NCBI GenBank assembly: GCA_902515405.1
Contig: CABXUS010000011.1
Span: forward strand, 1 to 40,550
Length of the DNA stretch: 40,550 nucleotides
Source: an uncultured Bacteroidota bacterium
GTDB lineage: Bacteria; Bacteroidota; Bacteroidia; Flavobacteriales; Flavobacteriaceae
Direction of reading: 5' to 3'
The notes under the pieces were generated by a model. It saw only the letters and a program-made list of their open reading frames with translations. It was not told where the DNA came from and did not search any database. How positions within the stretch are numbered: the first letter of the stretch is position 1; every line of letters starts with the position of its first letter. This document shows, piece after piece, positions 33,578 to 40,550 of the stretch. The position numbers and the translations under genes were made by a program.

Positions 33578-34426
33578 TTAAATATTCATCCTCCAAACTC
33601 TAACATAATCAATTTTAAAAGTACTTGGTAAGTCTTCAATATTTGGGAGGCCATCCCATGTTTGCATAATTTCTGCATCAAATATTATATGTAATGGTCT
33701 TTTAAAAAAATCATTTTTTCTTCTAAAAACTTCCTTGCCATCAAGAAACCAAACTAACTCATTTTCTGTCCAAAGTAATCCATAAATATGAAAATCCTCA
33801 TAAAAATCAAATGGGACTTCAAGTCTTGTGTATCTATTTTCTAGCTTATATTTTTTTTTATTAACTAGGGATTCAACATAAGGAGTTTGGTAACGGTGTA
33901 CCGCGGCATAATAAGCTCTTTTATTTTCTTTTTTATTTGCTTTCCCAAATACTTCAAAAATATCAATCTCTTCAGAATATTCTCCTTCTCTATATTTTAT
34001 AGATTCTTCTAATGGATCGTATAGCCAAAACGCATTACAAACAGCTGCTTTCATAGATTTTGCTCTTGCTTCGTAATAACCATAATAACTTCTTTTCTTG
34101 CTTTTTATAATTGCAGTACTAAACTTATCATATCCTCTAGATTTATCCTGAACACTTACTTTTTTAGAGTCTAAACTTTTAGCAGTTAATCTTAATAGCC
34201 CTTTTTTTACTTTCACATTTGAGCGTGAAAAATGTGAAGGCTTTCTACCATGCCATGCAGGATTAAAATCCCACCACTTAGCTTCATCTAATTTAGATTT
34301 ATTGAATTCATCACTAAATAATTTATCTAAAACCCAGGAACCACTAATTGGAGCATTGGGCTGATAATTATCTTGTGATAAAACTATTGTGGGAATAAAA
34401 AACAATAGTAGAATTAGTTTTTTCAT
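33578..34426 (-). CDS. Secreted glycoside hydrolase family 16 protein
   Basis: A 282-residue secreted enzyme with a signal peptide (about 1-18) and one GH16 domain. The catalytic motif is EIDIFE at 153-158, with nucleophile E153 and acid/base E158, the beta-bulge form shared by laminarinases, agarases and porphyranases. The N-terminal part WWDFNPAWHGRKPSHFSRSNV resembles marine-polysaccharide (agarase/porphyranase-like) GH16 members more than lichenases. It would cut a marine algal beta-glucan or galactan. No SusC/SusD or other carbohydrate enzymes are adjacent. Substrate assignment is uncertain. Confidence 0.9.
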   Translation of the reverse strand: MKKLILLLFFIPTIVLSQDNYQPNAPISGSWVLDKLFSDEFNKSKLDEAKWWDFNPAWHGRKPSHFSRSNVKVKKGLLRLTAKSLDSKKVSVQDKSRGYDKFSTAIIKSKKRSYYGYYEARAKSMKAAVCNAFWLYDPLEESIKYREGEYSEEIDIFEVFGKANKKENKRAYYAAVHRYQTPYVESLVNKKKYKLENRYTRLEVPFDFYEDFHIYGLLWTENELVWFLDGKEVFRRKNDFFKRPLHIIFDAEIMQTWDGLPNIEDLPSTFKIDYVRVWRMNI

Positions 34427-34455
34427 ACTTAAATATAATAATTATCTAAGCCTTA

Positions 34456-34463
34456 CAAATCTA
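34456..34463 (-). promoter_or_regulatory. Possible -7 element (TAGATTTG) before the GH16 gene
   Basis: On the minus strand TAGATTTG fits TAnnTTTG, 30 bases ahead of the GH16 start codon. No TTG is found at the expected upstream distance, so this is a half-site. Confidence 0.4.
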
Positions 34464-34546
34464 TTTTCTTTGTAGAAGTTGCTGAAATTGGTTTTCTAAT
34501 ATTTTCTCTAGAAAGCTGGGTGGAGATTAATTTATATATTTATGAA

Positions 34547-34720
34547 ATGCGAATATTGAAGTGGTTTTTATTTTCTATCTTTTTTATTGTAACCATATTT
34601 TGTTTTTATGTTGTATATGAATTTTACACCAATCTTAGCTTTATAGATTATCCTTATTTAATAGGAGGATTTATTTTTTTAATACTTGCTTTTGTGTCTT
34701 TTAGATTCAAGATAAAATAA
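34547..34720 (+). CDS. Small hypothetical two-helix membrane protein
   Basis: A 57-residue protein from ATG 34547 with two hydrophobic helices (about 5-24 and 33-51) and a basic end RFKIK. A GTG at 34520 would add nine residues with no obvious purpose, so the ATG is chosen. No family recognised. It precedes the DUF2834 gene by 32 bases on the same strand. Confidence 0.5.
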   Translation: MRILKWFLFSIFFIVTIFCFYVVYEFYTNLSFIDYPYLIGGFIFLILAFVSFRFKIK

Positions 34721-34752
34721 TCAATATTTTAATTTAAAAATCTTTTAATTTT

Positions 34753-35082
34753 ATGAAAAAAATATTTCTTTTATTATGTTTTTTAGGGATTGCATTCCCA
34801 TACTATTATCTAATAAAATATCTTGAGGATAAAAACTGGGTTTGGTCGTTGAGCGATTTTTTTGCAGAGGCTAATTCTAACTATGCCTCCTCAATGTTAT
34901 CAGCTGATCTAGGCGTTGCTGCTTTGTCTTTTTTTATTTTTATAATATATAGTTTTTATAAAAAACCAATTAAAATTTTAAAATATATGGCATGTCTTTT
35001 CCTAGTAGGATTTTCTTTAGCATTGCCTTTTTATTTTTATGACAATTTTGATGATCTAAAAAGCAGACTAAACAATATATAA
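34753..35082 (+). CDS. DUF2834 family membrane protein
   Basis: A 109-residue protein with three hydrophobic helices. The order matches DUF2834: helix 1 ending FPYYYLIKYL, a loop with LSDFFAEANSNYASSMLSADLGVAALSFFIFII, and a last helix FLVGFSLALPFYFYDNF. Its function is unknown. The 3' end overlaps the convergent hemolysin III gene by 15 bases. Confidence 0.8.
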   Translation: MKKIFLLLCFLGIAFPYYYLIKYLEDKNWVWSLSDFFAEANSNYASSMLSADLGVAALSFFIFIIYSFYKKPIKILKYMACLFLVGFSLALPFYFYDNFDDLKSRLNNI

Positions 35083-35691
35083 AAGCACCATTAGATAGTG
35101 GCTGATACTTCCTAGAATAACAAAAATATGCCATATAGTATGAGAATATTTTATTTTTTCTGAGCTATAAAAAAATACTCCTAGTGAATAAAATAGTCCA
35201 CCACAGATGAGCAAAGTTTTAGCATTTGAGTTTATTAAACCAAACAAAGTTTCTACATCAATTAATATTAACCATCCAAGAAAAAGATATAATAGTAAAG
35301 ATGATCTATTGAACCTATTCTTACTAAAAATTTTAAAGATTGTTCCAAAAATTGATAGGGCCAAAACTCCAATAAAAATTGGTATACCTGAGTATTCATA
35401 TAGGGTTATAAAACATACAGGGGCATATGAACCAGCAATTAAATAATAAATACTTATGTGATCAAGAACTCTAAGTTTTTCTTTGAGCTTTTTTTCTTCT
35501 ATGTAGTGATATAAGGTTGAAGAGCAGTAAACAAATAATAAACCAAAAGAAAAAAATAATATACTAATTAGAGCAAAAGGTGTAAGAAAATTATTGAAGA
35601 GTATTAAGATTGGAATCCCAATAAAACTTAAGATAATTCCAATAAAGTGAGTTGACCAGTTCCAAAATTCTTCATTTCTTGTTTGCTTCAT
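35068..35691 (-). CDS. Hemolysin III / PAQR family membrane protein
   Basis: A 207-residue protein with seven predicted helices. The family metal-site residues are all visible: EEFWNWSTHFIG at the start, SSTLYHYIEEK with the S-x-x-x-H motif in helix 2, LDHISIYYLIAGSYAP in helix 3, and the closing HTIWHIFVILGSISHY with the paired histidines. PAQR members carry a zinc-dependent hydrolase-like site, and bacterial ones affect membrane properties. The name hemolysin is historical. Confidence 0.92.
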   Translation of the reverse strand: MKQTRNEEFWNWSTHFIGIILSFIGIPILILFNNFLTPFALISILFFSFGLLFVYCSSTLYHYIEEKKLKEKLRVLDHISIYYLIAGSYAPVCFITLYEYSGIPIFIGVLALSIFGTIFKIFSKNRFNRSSLLLYLFLGWLILIDVETLFGLINSNAKTLLICGGLFYSLGVFFYSSEKIKYSHTIWHIFVILGSISHYLMVLLYIV

Positions 35692-35741
35692 GAGTTTTAT
35701 TAAAACAAATAGTCTTTTGGTAATAATTTAAAATATTAAAA

Positions 35742-35876
35742 CTATTTATTGTTTAACTCTGGGTCGTTTTCAAGTTCTTTATCTTGGATTTTATTCTGCC
35801 TATAAATTACAGTTAGAAATGCAATTAAATAAATGACAAAAATTATAAATCCGACAATAAAAATTATAAGATCCAT
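35742..35876 (-). CDS. 44-residue single-span membrane micro-protein
   Basis: From ATG 35876 the frame encodes 44 residues: one membrane helix (DLIIFIVGFIIFVIYLIAFL) and a cytosolic charged tail IYRQNKIQDKELENDPELNNK. It starts seven bases after the stop of the 56-residue gene and is the last in a chain of three micro-protein genes. A longer frame upstream lacks a good start. Family not recognised. Confidence 0.6.
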   Translation of the reverse strand: MDLIIFIVGFIIFVIYLIAFLTVIYRQNKIQDKELENDPELNNK

Positions 35877-35883
35877 AGTTAAC

Positions 35884-36054
35884 TTAGTTTTGATTTCTTT
35901 GTCTGATTGATATAGAAAGAGCAAGAATTGAAGGAACCCAAATTCCCACAAAAATTCCTGCTAGCTTATCCCCAGAAAACCATAAGTAAACTGAAAACAA
36001 AAAGGATAAAAAAGCTAGAATAATAGGATAATATTTAAGGAAAAAATTTGTCAT
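35884..36054 (-). CDS. 56-residue two-helix membrane micro-protein
   Basis: An ATG at 36054 encodes KYYPIILAFLSFLFSVYLWFSG, then DKLAGIFVGIWVPSILALS and a basic tail SIRQRNQN. Two helices with the conserved-looking GIFVGIWVPSI suggest a small family seen in marine bacteria (from memory). It lies three bases after the 32-residue gene and seven bases before the 44-residue gene. Function unknown; a small accessory subunit of a membrane complex or transporter is plausible. Confidence 0.65.
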   Translation of the reverse strand: MTNFFLKYYPIILAFLSFLFSVYLWFSGDKLAGIFVGIWVPSILALSISIRQRNQN

Positions 36055-36057
36055 AAT

Positions 36058-36156
36058 TTATTGTTTTATTTTTTTTATTATTGTTTTTGTAAGGGCTATT
36101 ACTATTAATAATATCCATATATAAACAATTATGTCGCTTTTATAACCAACTAACAT
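36058..36156 (-). CDS. 32-residue membrane micro-protein
   Basis: An ATG at 36156, two bases after the DoxX-like stop, encodes 32 residues: MLVGYKSD, one membrane helix (IIVYIWILLIVIALT) and a basic tail KTIIKKIKQ. The tight spacing to both neighbours and the positive-inside tail favour a real gene. No family recognised. Confidence 0.5.
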   Translation of the reverse strand: MLVGYKSDIIVYIWILLIVIALTKTIIKKIKQ

Positions 36157-36158
36157 AC

Positions 36159-36584
36159 TTAAAAAAATTTAACTTTTAAATAAGTACGTCCAATTATAAG
36201 CGCAGCAGTAATTATTATTATATTTTTTATAATATACTGTCCTTCAAGAGTAGGTAAAAAAGGATTTGAATCTTGAAAAGTAATTTCTGGTAAAATGACC
36301 AGAGGCAAAAAAGTTCCACTCATCTGAATTAATAACAGTATCATTGCTACTAGTGTAGTTTTTTTAAATAGAAAAAACACACCAATGAAAACCTCCCAGA
36401 AACCAATAACGTATGTCCACATTTCAGCACTTAAAAATGGCATCCAGAAAACAGTGTCCTGTACTAATTCTTGAGCAGGAGATAAATCAACAATTTTTAA
36501 AAAACCAAACCAGAAAAAAATAATAAATATTGGAATTCTGACTAAATAGTCATTAGTATTAAATTTATACATCGGTTTTATCAT
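36159..36584 (-). CDS. DoxX-like membrane protein
   Basis: A 141-residue protein with four helices of the DoxX/DUF417-like type. Landmarks are RIPIFIIFFWFGFLKIVDLSPAQELVQDT at helix 1 and VIGFWEVFIGVFFLF in helix 2, with LLIQMSGTFLPLVILP following. DoxX-like proteins have been tied to redox or thiosulphate-related membrane steps. It follows the flavodoxin-fold oxidoreductase by 12 bases and leads into three micro-protein genes, so a small redox-linked membrane operon is possible. Confidence 0.75.
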   Translation of the reverse strand: MIKPMYKFNTNDYLVRIPIFIIFFWFGFLKIVDLSPAQELVQDTVFWMPFLSAEMWTYVIGFWEVFIGVFFLFKKTTLVAMILLLIQMSGTFLPLVILPEITFQDSNPFLPTLEGQYIIKNIIIITAALIIGRTYLKVKFF

Positions 36585-36596
36585 GATAAAATAAAT

Positions 36597-37211
36597 TTAT
36601 GATTGAGCTGAAAGAATATCTTTTTGATCAACAATCGATGGACCTAAGTCTTTTAAAATATCTTTTTTTACTGTTTTGAGATATTTTTCTCTTTTTAAAT
36701 CTGACACAAAAGGAACTGACCAAAACTGTCTTGTTTTGGTAAATAATGATACTTTCCAACCAAATACAAATGAATATACACCCATTACTAGCCTAAGTTT
36801 AACCGAATTCACATATAATGTTAAAACTGGCAGGGCTGGTGATCCATGTGTAACGTAAGTTCTCAGTTTTTTATTTTTTAAAAAAGGTACTGGATAAGCA
36901 TAAGTTTTTGTTATGTTAACAAACTTGTAAGCAAAGCCAGGCGTGAAAACTTCATCAAAAAATATTTCCATTCTTGGAGTTAGTCTAAACCACCATACTG
37001 GAGAGATTATGTAAATTCTATCAGTCCAAGTTACAAGGTCCTGATATTTTTTGATAAGTTTATTTCGAGGTCTTGTAAATTTATCTCTATATAAATCAAT
37101 TATTTCTAAATCTTCTTTCCTTTTTTCAATTTCAAATTTAACTGTTTTAAAAATTCCATTATAACAAAAGGAATTTACATCTGGGTGCCCAATAACAATG
37201 AGATTTTTCAT
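36597..37211 (-). CDS. NAD(P)H-dependent oxidoreductase, flavodoxin fold
   Basis: A 204-residue quinone-reductase-type protein. The N-terminus MKNLIVIGHPDVNSFCYNGI is the FMN phosphate-binding start of the family, and DRIYIISPVWWFRLTPRMEIFFDEVFTPGFAYKF is the second conserved block around the flavin and dimer surface. The partner residues THGSP follow. An in-frame ATG at 37253 would add 14 cysteine-rich residues before the strand-1 motif; ATG 37211 fits the family. The substrate is likely a quinone or nitro compound, but not shown. Confidence 0.87.
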   Translation of the reverse strand: MKNLIVIGHPDVNSFCYNGIFKTVKFEIEKRKEDLEIIDLYRDKFTRPRNKLIKKYQDLVTWTDRIYIISPVWWFRLTPRMEIFFDEVFTPGFAYKFVNITKTYAYPVPFLKNKKLRTYVTHGSPALPVLTLYVNSVKLRLVMGVYSFVFGWKVSLFTKTRQFWSVPFVSDLKREKYLKTVKKDILKDLGPSIVDQKDILSAQS

Positions 37212-37303
37212 ACAAAATCTGTTATGACATGAACTACACAAAACATGTGCCATAACAAATTGATTAACAATTTAGTAATACAAAATAAATAGCTTGTAAA
37301 CAA

Positions 37304-37618
37304 TTAATAGGACTTAATAAATTCTAGTTTACTTGTGAAAGCCAACCAATCTTTATTAAATTTTCTGTAAAGTTTTTGAAGAAGCATTTGGTGACCAATA
37401 TTTTTTACCCAGTCAATCATTTCTTTGTCTTTACAATAAAATTGAACTGAAAAAGTAGTTCCCTTTACATTATCAACACCCTCTTCAAAAGTTACTTTCA
37501 ACAAATCAACCTGGTGGACATTTTTTCCTAGTTCTGGAAGAATAACTCTATCCATATGTTCTATCCACTCTTTCTCAATTTCTTCTTCTACAATGAAAGT
37601 TATATTGTAAATATTCAT
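37304..37618 (-). CDS. DUF4286 family protein
   Basis: A 104-residue soluble protein with the DUF4286 layout: MNIYNITFIVEEEIEKEWIEHMDRVILPEL, a central sheet GTTFSVQFYCKDKEMIDWVKNIGHQMLLQKLYRKFNKDWLAFTSKLEFI. The fold is probably ferredoxin-like. It is widespread in Bacteroidota with unknown function. Divergent to the CPBP protease gene, with a 51-base spacer that must hold both promoters. Confidence 0.88.
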   Translation of the reverse strand: MNIYNITFIVEEEIEKEWIEHMDRVILPELGKNVHQVDLLKVTFEEGVDNVKGTTFSVQFYCKDKEMIDWVKNIGHQMLLQKLYRKFNKDWLAFTSKLEFIKSY

Positions 37619-37669
37619 ACTTTAAAAATACAAATTGCATATTAAATTTAAATTTAATACATTCTTCAT

Positions 37670-38551
37670 ATGAAAAAAGTTAATTATCATAAAGGCTGGC
37701 TTACAGCAATTCTAAGTATTATCCCATTTTTTATTTTTGCTCTTATATTTCAAGCCATCGGAATAGGAGTTTCTTCAGCTTTAGGACATGCGGGAATAAT
37801 CGAATTTAATTTTGACACATACTTACAGACTGAAGATGCAATGCGTGATTATTTAGCAGCAGATACTATTATTCAATATTTTGATTTAATTGGTATATTT
37901 CTTTTGCTTTGGATTTTAATGAAGTTTGTTGATAAGGAACAATTTATAAACTTAGGATTTAGTATCAAGGGAAAAGCGAATGATATCATTTTAGGAATGA
38001 CATTAGGTCTTTTGTTAATGGCAGTTGGATATTCAATATTGATATTTTTGGGGGAAATTAAATTTGTATCATTTAACTATGATTTAAAAAGTATAGTACT
38101 ACTTTTTCTTTTGTTTATAGCCGTATCCTTAGTTGAAGAGACTTATGTGAGGGGTTATGTTTTGAAGAATCTTTTGAAATCATTTAATCCAGTTGTTTCT
38201 TTAATTATTTCTTCTGCAATTTTTTCACTTCTACATTTTTTTAATCCCAATGTAAATTATATTGCTCTGACTGAGCTTTTCATAGCGGGAATTCTATTAG
38301 GCGTTTCATATGTCTACACAAAAAACTTATGGTTTCCTATTGCACTACATTTGAGTTGGAATTTTTTTCAAGTTATGTTTGGTTTTAACGTAAGTGGCAT
38401 GGATACTTATTCGCTTATTGAGTTTGAAATATTACAAAACAATAATATTAATGGAGGGGATTTTGGTTTTGAAGGATCCTATTTATCAATTTTATTTTCA
38501 TTAATTATTATATATTTTTTATGGAAATATTATAAAAAATTTGCTGAATAG
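37670..38551 (+). CDS. CPBP family intramembrane metalloprotease
   Basis: A 293-residue membrane protein with about eight helices and the CPBP/Abi (CAAX protease-like) motifs: EETYVRG (156-162), the FSLLHFFNP histidine at 189 and LHLSWNFF with H227 and N231. These form the metal and active site of the family. Bacterial members process membrane proteins or peptides, for example in bacteriocin self-immunity or surface attachment; the target here is unknown. It precedes an ABC transporter pair by 29 bases. Confidence 0.92.
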   Translation: MKKVNYHKGWLTAILSIIPFFIFALIFQAIGIGVSSALGHAGIIEFNFDTYLQTEDAMRDYLAADTIIQYFDLIGIFLLLWILMKFVDKEQFINLGFSIKGKANDIILGMTLGLLLMAVGYSILIFLGEIKFVSFNYDLKSIVLLFLLFIAVSLVEETYVRGYVLKNLLKSFNPVVSLIISSAIFSLLHFFNPNVNYIALTELFIAGILLGVSYVYTKNLWFPIALHLSWNFFQVMFGFNVSGMDTYSLIEFEILQNNNINGGDFGFEGSYLSILFSLIIIYFLWKYYKKFAE

Positions 38552-38580
38552 AACATCATATTAATTACTATCTTGCGGCT

Positions 38581-40068
38581 GTGCTTCAACTATTTAAATT
38601 AGAATTAAAATCTTTTTTTAGATCATCTGCTTTGGGAGGAAAACTAGCCACTAAAATCTTTATGTGGCTTAGTTACATATATATTTTGTTTATGACAGTA
38701 GGCCTAGCATTTCTTCATGGTATAGGCGGAGCAGCGTTTGTAAAACAAGAAGTTGATGTAGAAAATCCATTTTTACTATTAAATTCAAATATGCTTTTTT
38801 ACATTTTTGCATTTTGGATATTTGGAAGATATATTATTCAAGCCACCCCAACAATTAATATGAAACCTTTACTCTTACTGAGAATAAAAAGAGACAAAAT
38901 CATTAGTTTTTCACTGAATAAAACTATTTTTTCCTTTTTCAATTTAATATCAATTTTATACCTAATCATTTTTTCATTTACAATTTATTCACCAGAAAAA
39001 TTTGATTTAACTCAGCTTATACTTTGGAATTTATCCATGTATTTTATTTTATACATAACTAATTTTCTTAATATTTATTTAAATAAAAAAGATTCGATTG
39101 CTATTAGCTTAGGGGCTATTTTGGCAATTATTTATGGTTTAGATTTTTTTCAAATATTTAGTTTTAATCCTATTTCTGGGTGGATATTTTATATGTTTTA
39201 TGATTATAAAATATTAGTAATTGTCCCTCTAATAATTTTAGCCTTTACATATTACAGGGTAATTCAATTCTTTAAAAACAATTTTTTCTTAGACACTGGT
39301 CTTAGAAAAAAAGTCGTGGAAGCAAAGCAAGATAACTTGGATGTTCTAAATCGATTCGGAGATATGTCTATGTTTTTAAGAAATGATTTTAGACTTATTA
39401 AAAGATCAAAAAGAGCCAAAACAACTGCTTTCATGTCAATGTTATTTATTTTTTATGGCCTTATATTTTTAGGCATTCAAGACCTACTTGGAAATACCAT
39501 TCTAATTTTTGCATATTTATTTTCAACCGGTGGATTTATTTTTAGTTTTTGTGCTTTGGTTCCAAGTTGGGATAGTCAGCATTATTCATTCATGATGTGT
39601 CAAAATATTAAATATGTAGATTACATAAAATCTAAATGGTACTTAGGTAGTTTTGGTGTAATTATAGTTACTATTATTGCGCTACCAATATATGGTTTCT
39701 TTGGTTCAGAGCATCTTATTGCAGTCATAGCGTGTGGATTATTTAATCTTGGGGTTAATTCTTACTTAACGTTATGGGCTGGAGCATTTACAAAATATAA
39801 AATTGATTTAAATTCATTTAAAAATTCTATGGGCGATGCCAAGGCTTTTAATTCCAAAACATTGCTTTTAATCCTCCCTCAAATGGTGTTGCCAGTATTA
39901 GTGTATGCGTTTGTATCATCATTTTTTGGTCATATAATAGGATGTATTTCAGTTGGATCAATAGGTATTTTAGGTATTCTTTTTAAAGACATAGTATTAA
40001 ACATCATTATAAAAACTTATAAAATTGAAAAGTACTCAACCCTTTCTGCATATAAGGAAACAAATTAA
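38581..40068 (+). CDS. DUF5687 family ABC transporter permease
   Basis: A 495-residue membrane protein with about 10-12 helices. It begins VLQLFKLELKSFFRSSALGGKLATKIFMWLSY (GTG start), the typical DUF5687 opening, and carries a charged cytosolic loop GLRKKVVEAKQDNLDVLNRFGDMSMFLRNDFRLIKRSKR in the middle. DUF5687 proteins pair with an ABC ATPase, as here: the ATPase starts two bases after its stop. Export direction is likely, the cargo unknown. Confidence 0.85.
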   Translation: MLQLFKLELKSFFRSSALGGKLATKIFMWLSYIYILFMTVGLAFLHGIGGAAFVKQEVDVENPFLLLNSNMLFYIFAFWIFGRYIIQATPTINMKPLLLLRIKRDKIISFSLNKTIFSFFNLISILYLIIFSFTIYSPEKFDLTQLILWNLSMYFILYITNFLNIYLNKKDSIAISLGAILAIIYGLDFFQIFSFNPISGWIFYMFYDYKILVIVPLIILAFTYYRVIQFFKNNFFLDTGLRKKVVEAKQDNLDVLNRFGDMSMFLRNDFRLIKRSKRAKTTAFMSMLFIFYGLIFLGIQDLLGNTILIFAYLFSTGGFIFSFCALVPSWDSQHYSFMMCQNIKYVDYIKSKWYLGSFGVIIVTIIALPIYGFFGSEHLIAVIACGLFNLGVNSYLTLWAGAFTKYKIDLNSFKNSMGDAKAFNSKTLLLILPQMVLPVLVYAFVSSFFGHIIGCISVGSIGILGILFKDIVLNIIIKTYKIEKYSTLSAYKETN

Positions 40069-40070
40069 TT

Positions 40071-40550
40071 ATGATAAATATTAAAAACATTACAAAAACA
40101 TACAATAAGGCAACGGTCTTAAAAATAGATTCTTTAGAAATTAATTCAGGCCAAACGTTTGGACTTGTTGGAAACAATGGGGCTGGTAAAACAACACTAT
40201 TTAGCGCATTACTAGATCTTATCAAACCAACAACTGGTGAAGTTTTAAACAACGGAATAAATGTAAGAACTAGTGAAGACTGGAAAAGTTTTACTTCTGC
40301 ATTTCTTGATGAATCATTTCTAATTAGTTATCTAATGCCGGAGGAGTATTTTTATTTTGTCGGTGACTTAAGAAACTTTTCAAAAAATCAGGTAGACGAA
40401 TTTTTAAGTCAGTTTGAGGATTTATTCAATGGAGAAATTTTGGGTGGAAAAAAATTTATTAGAGACTTATCTAAGGGTAATCAAAAAAAGGTTGGTATTG
40501 TTGCTGCGTTAATTGGTAACCCAAAAGTTATAGTACTTGACGAACCATTT
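40071..40550 (+). CDS. ABC transporter ATP-binding protein (3' partial)
   Basis: The first 160 codons of an ABC ATPase run to the window end without a stop. Walker A is VGNNGAGKTT (about 34-43), the signature is DLSKGNQKKVGIVAAL, and Walker B VIVLDEPF ends at the edge. The signature reads LSKGN rather than LSGGQ, as in several Bacteroidota exporter ATPases. It should work with the DUF5687 permease encoded just before it. The H-loop and C-terminal part are beyond the window. Confidence 0.92.
   Translation, partial: MINIKNITKTYNKATVLKIDSLEINSGQTFGLVGNNGAGKTTLFSALLDLIKPTTGEVLNNGINVRTSEDWKSFTSAFLDESFLISYLMPEEYFYFVGDLRNFSKNQVDEFLSQFEDLFNGEILGGKKFIRDLSKGNQKKVGIVAALIGNPKVIVLDEPF

Noticed and set aside
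37212-37253. Cysteine-rich N-terminal extension of the flavodoxin-fold protein
   Set aside because: The family begins at the strand carrying LIVIGHPD; the extra 14 residues come from an upstream in-frame ATG and match nothing expected.

Overview
The window is AT-rich, tightly packed bacterial DNA that looks like a marine member of the Flavobacteriales (Bacteroidota), probably with a streamlined genome. The reasons are the Bacteroidota-type split ATP synthase operon (bactofilin, atpZ, atpB-E-F-H-A-G, with no beta or epsilon genes), flavobacterial families such as YfhO with DUF4834, DUF4286 and DUF5687, promoter elements of the TAnnTTTG type, and almost no Shine-Dalgarno sequences. This taxonomic call is an inference from family content; no rRNA is present.

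Layout. 1-6.1 kb (+): the end of a probable SprE/PorW-like lipoprotein gene, a bactofilin, the F1Fo-ATP synthase genes and dut. 6.1-10.2 kb (+): a lipoprotein gene reduced to little more than its signal peptide, an EnvC-type amidase activator and uvrA. 10.2-17.3 kb (-): a six-gene operon with overlapping or nearly abutting genes for surface polysaccharide work (DUF4834, YfhO, methyltransferase, two glycosyltransferases, Wzx-like flippase), driven by a well-matched Bacteroidota promoter. 17.4-21.2 kb (+): an outer-membrane barrel with a lysine-rich tail, a GNAT-like protein and mnmE. 21.2-25.4 kb (+): an accessory-looking segment next to the mnmE 3' end, with a solitary type IIG restriction-modification protein, a cluster of direct repeats, a 15-bp inverted repeat around a tiny lipoprotein gene, a CIA30 protein, mini membrane ORFs and an intrinsic terminator.

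25.4-29.7 kb is a mixed run of small genes: a CNNM/CorC-type protein, an NTF2-like lipoprotein, DUF2237, a PaaI thioesterase, a DUF4149-like membrane protein, a cupredoxin and two small membrane proteins. 29.8-33.2 kb (-) is the conserved trio of circularly permuted ATP-grasp, alpha-E and transglutaminase-like proteins, a predicted peptide-ligation/processing system. 33.3-37.6 kb (mostly -) holds a 43-residue basic protein, a solitary GH16 glycoside hydrolase, DUF2834, a hemolysin III protein, a chain of three very small membrane proteins behind a DoxX-like gene, a flavodoxin-fold oxidoreductase and DUF4286. 37.7 kb to the end (+) is a CPBP protease followed by a DUF5687 permease and its ATPase, which is cut by the window edge.

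The only stretch over 300 bases without a large gene is 33154-33577; it holds the 43-residue gene plus promoter-like sequence. I see no tRNA, rRNA, CRISPR array, transposase or integrase. The parts most worth a second look are the segment beside mnmE, the ATP-grasp trio with its glutamine-tailed transglutaminase, and the micro-protein operon at 35.7-36.6 kb.
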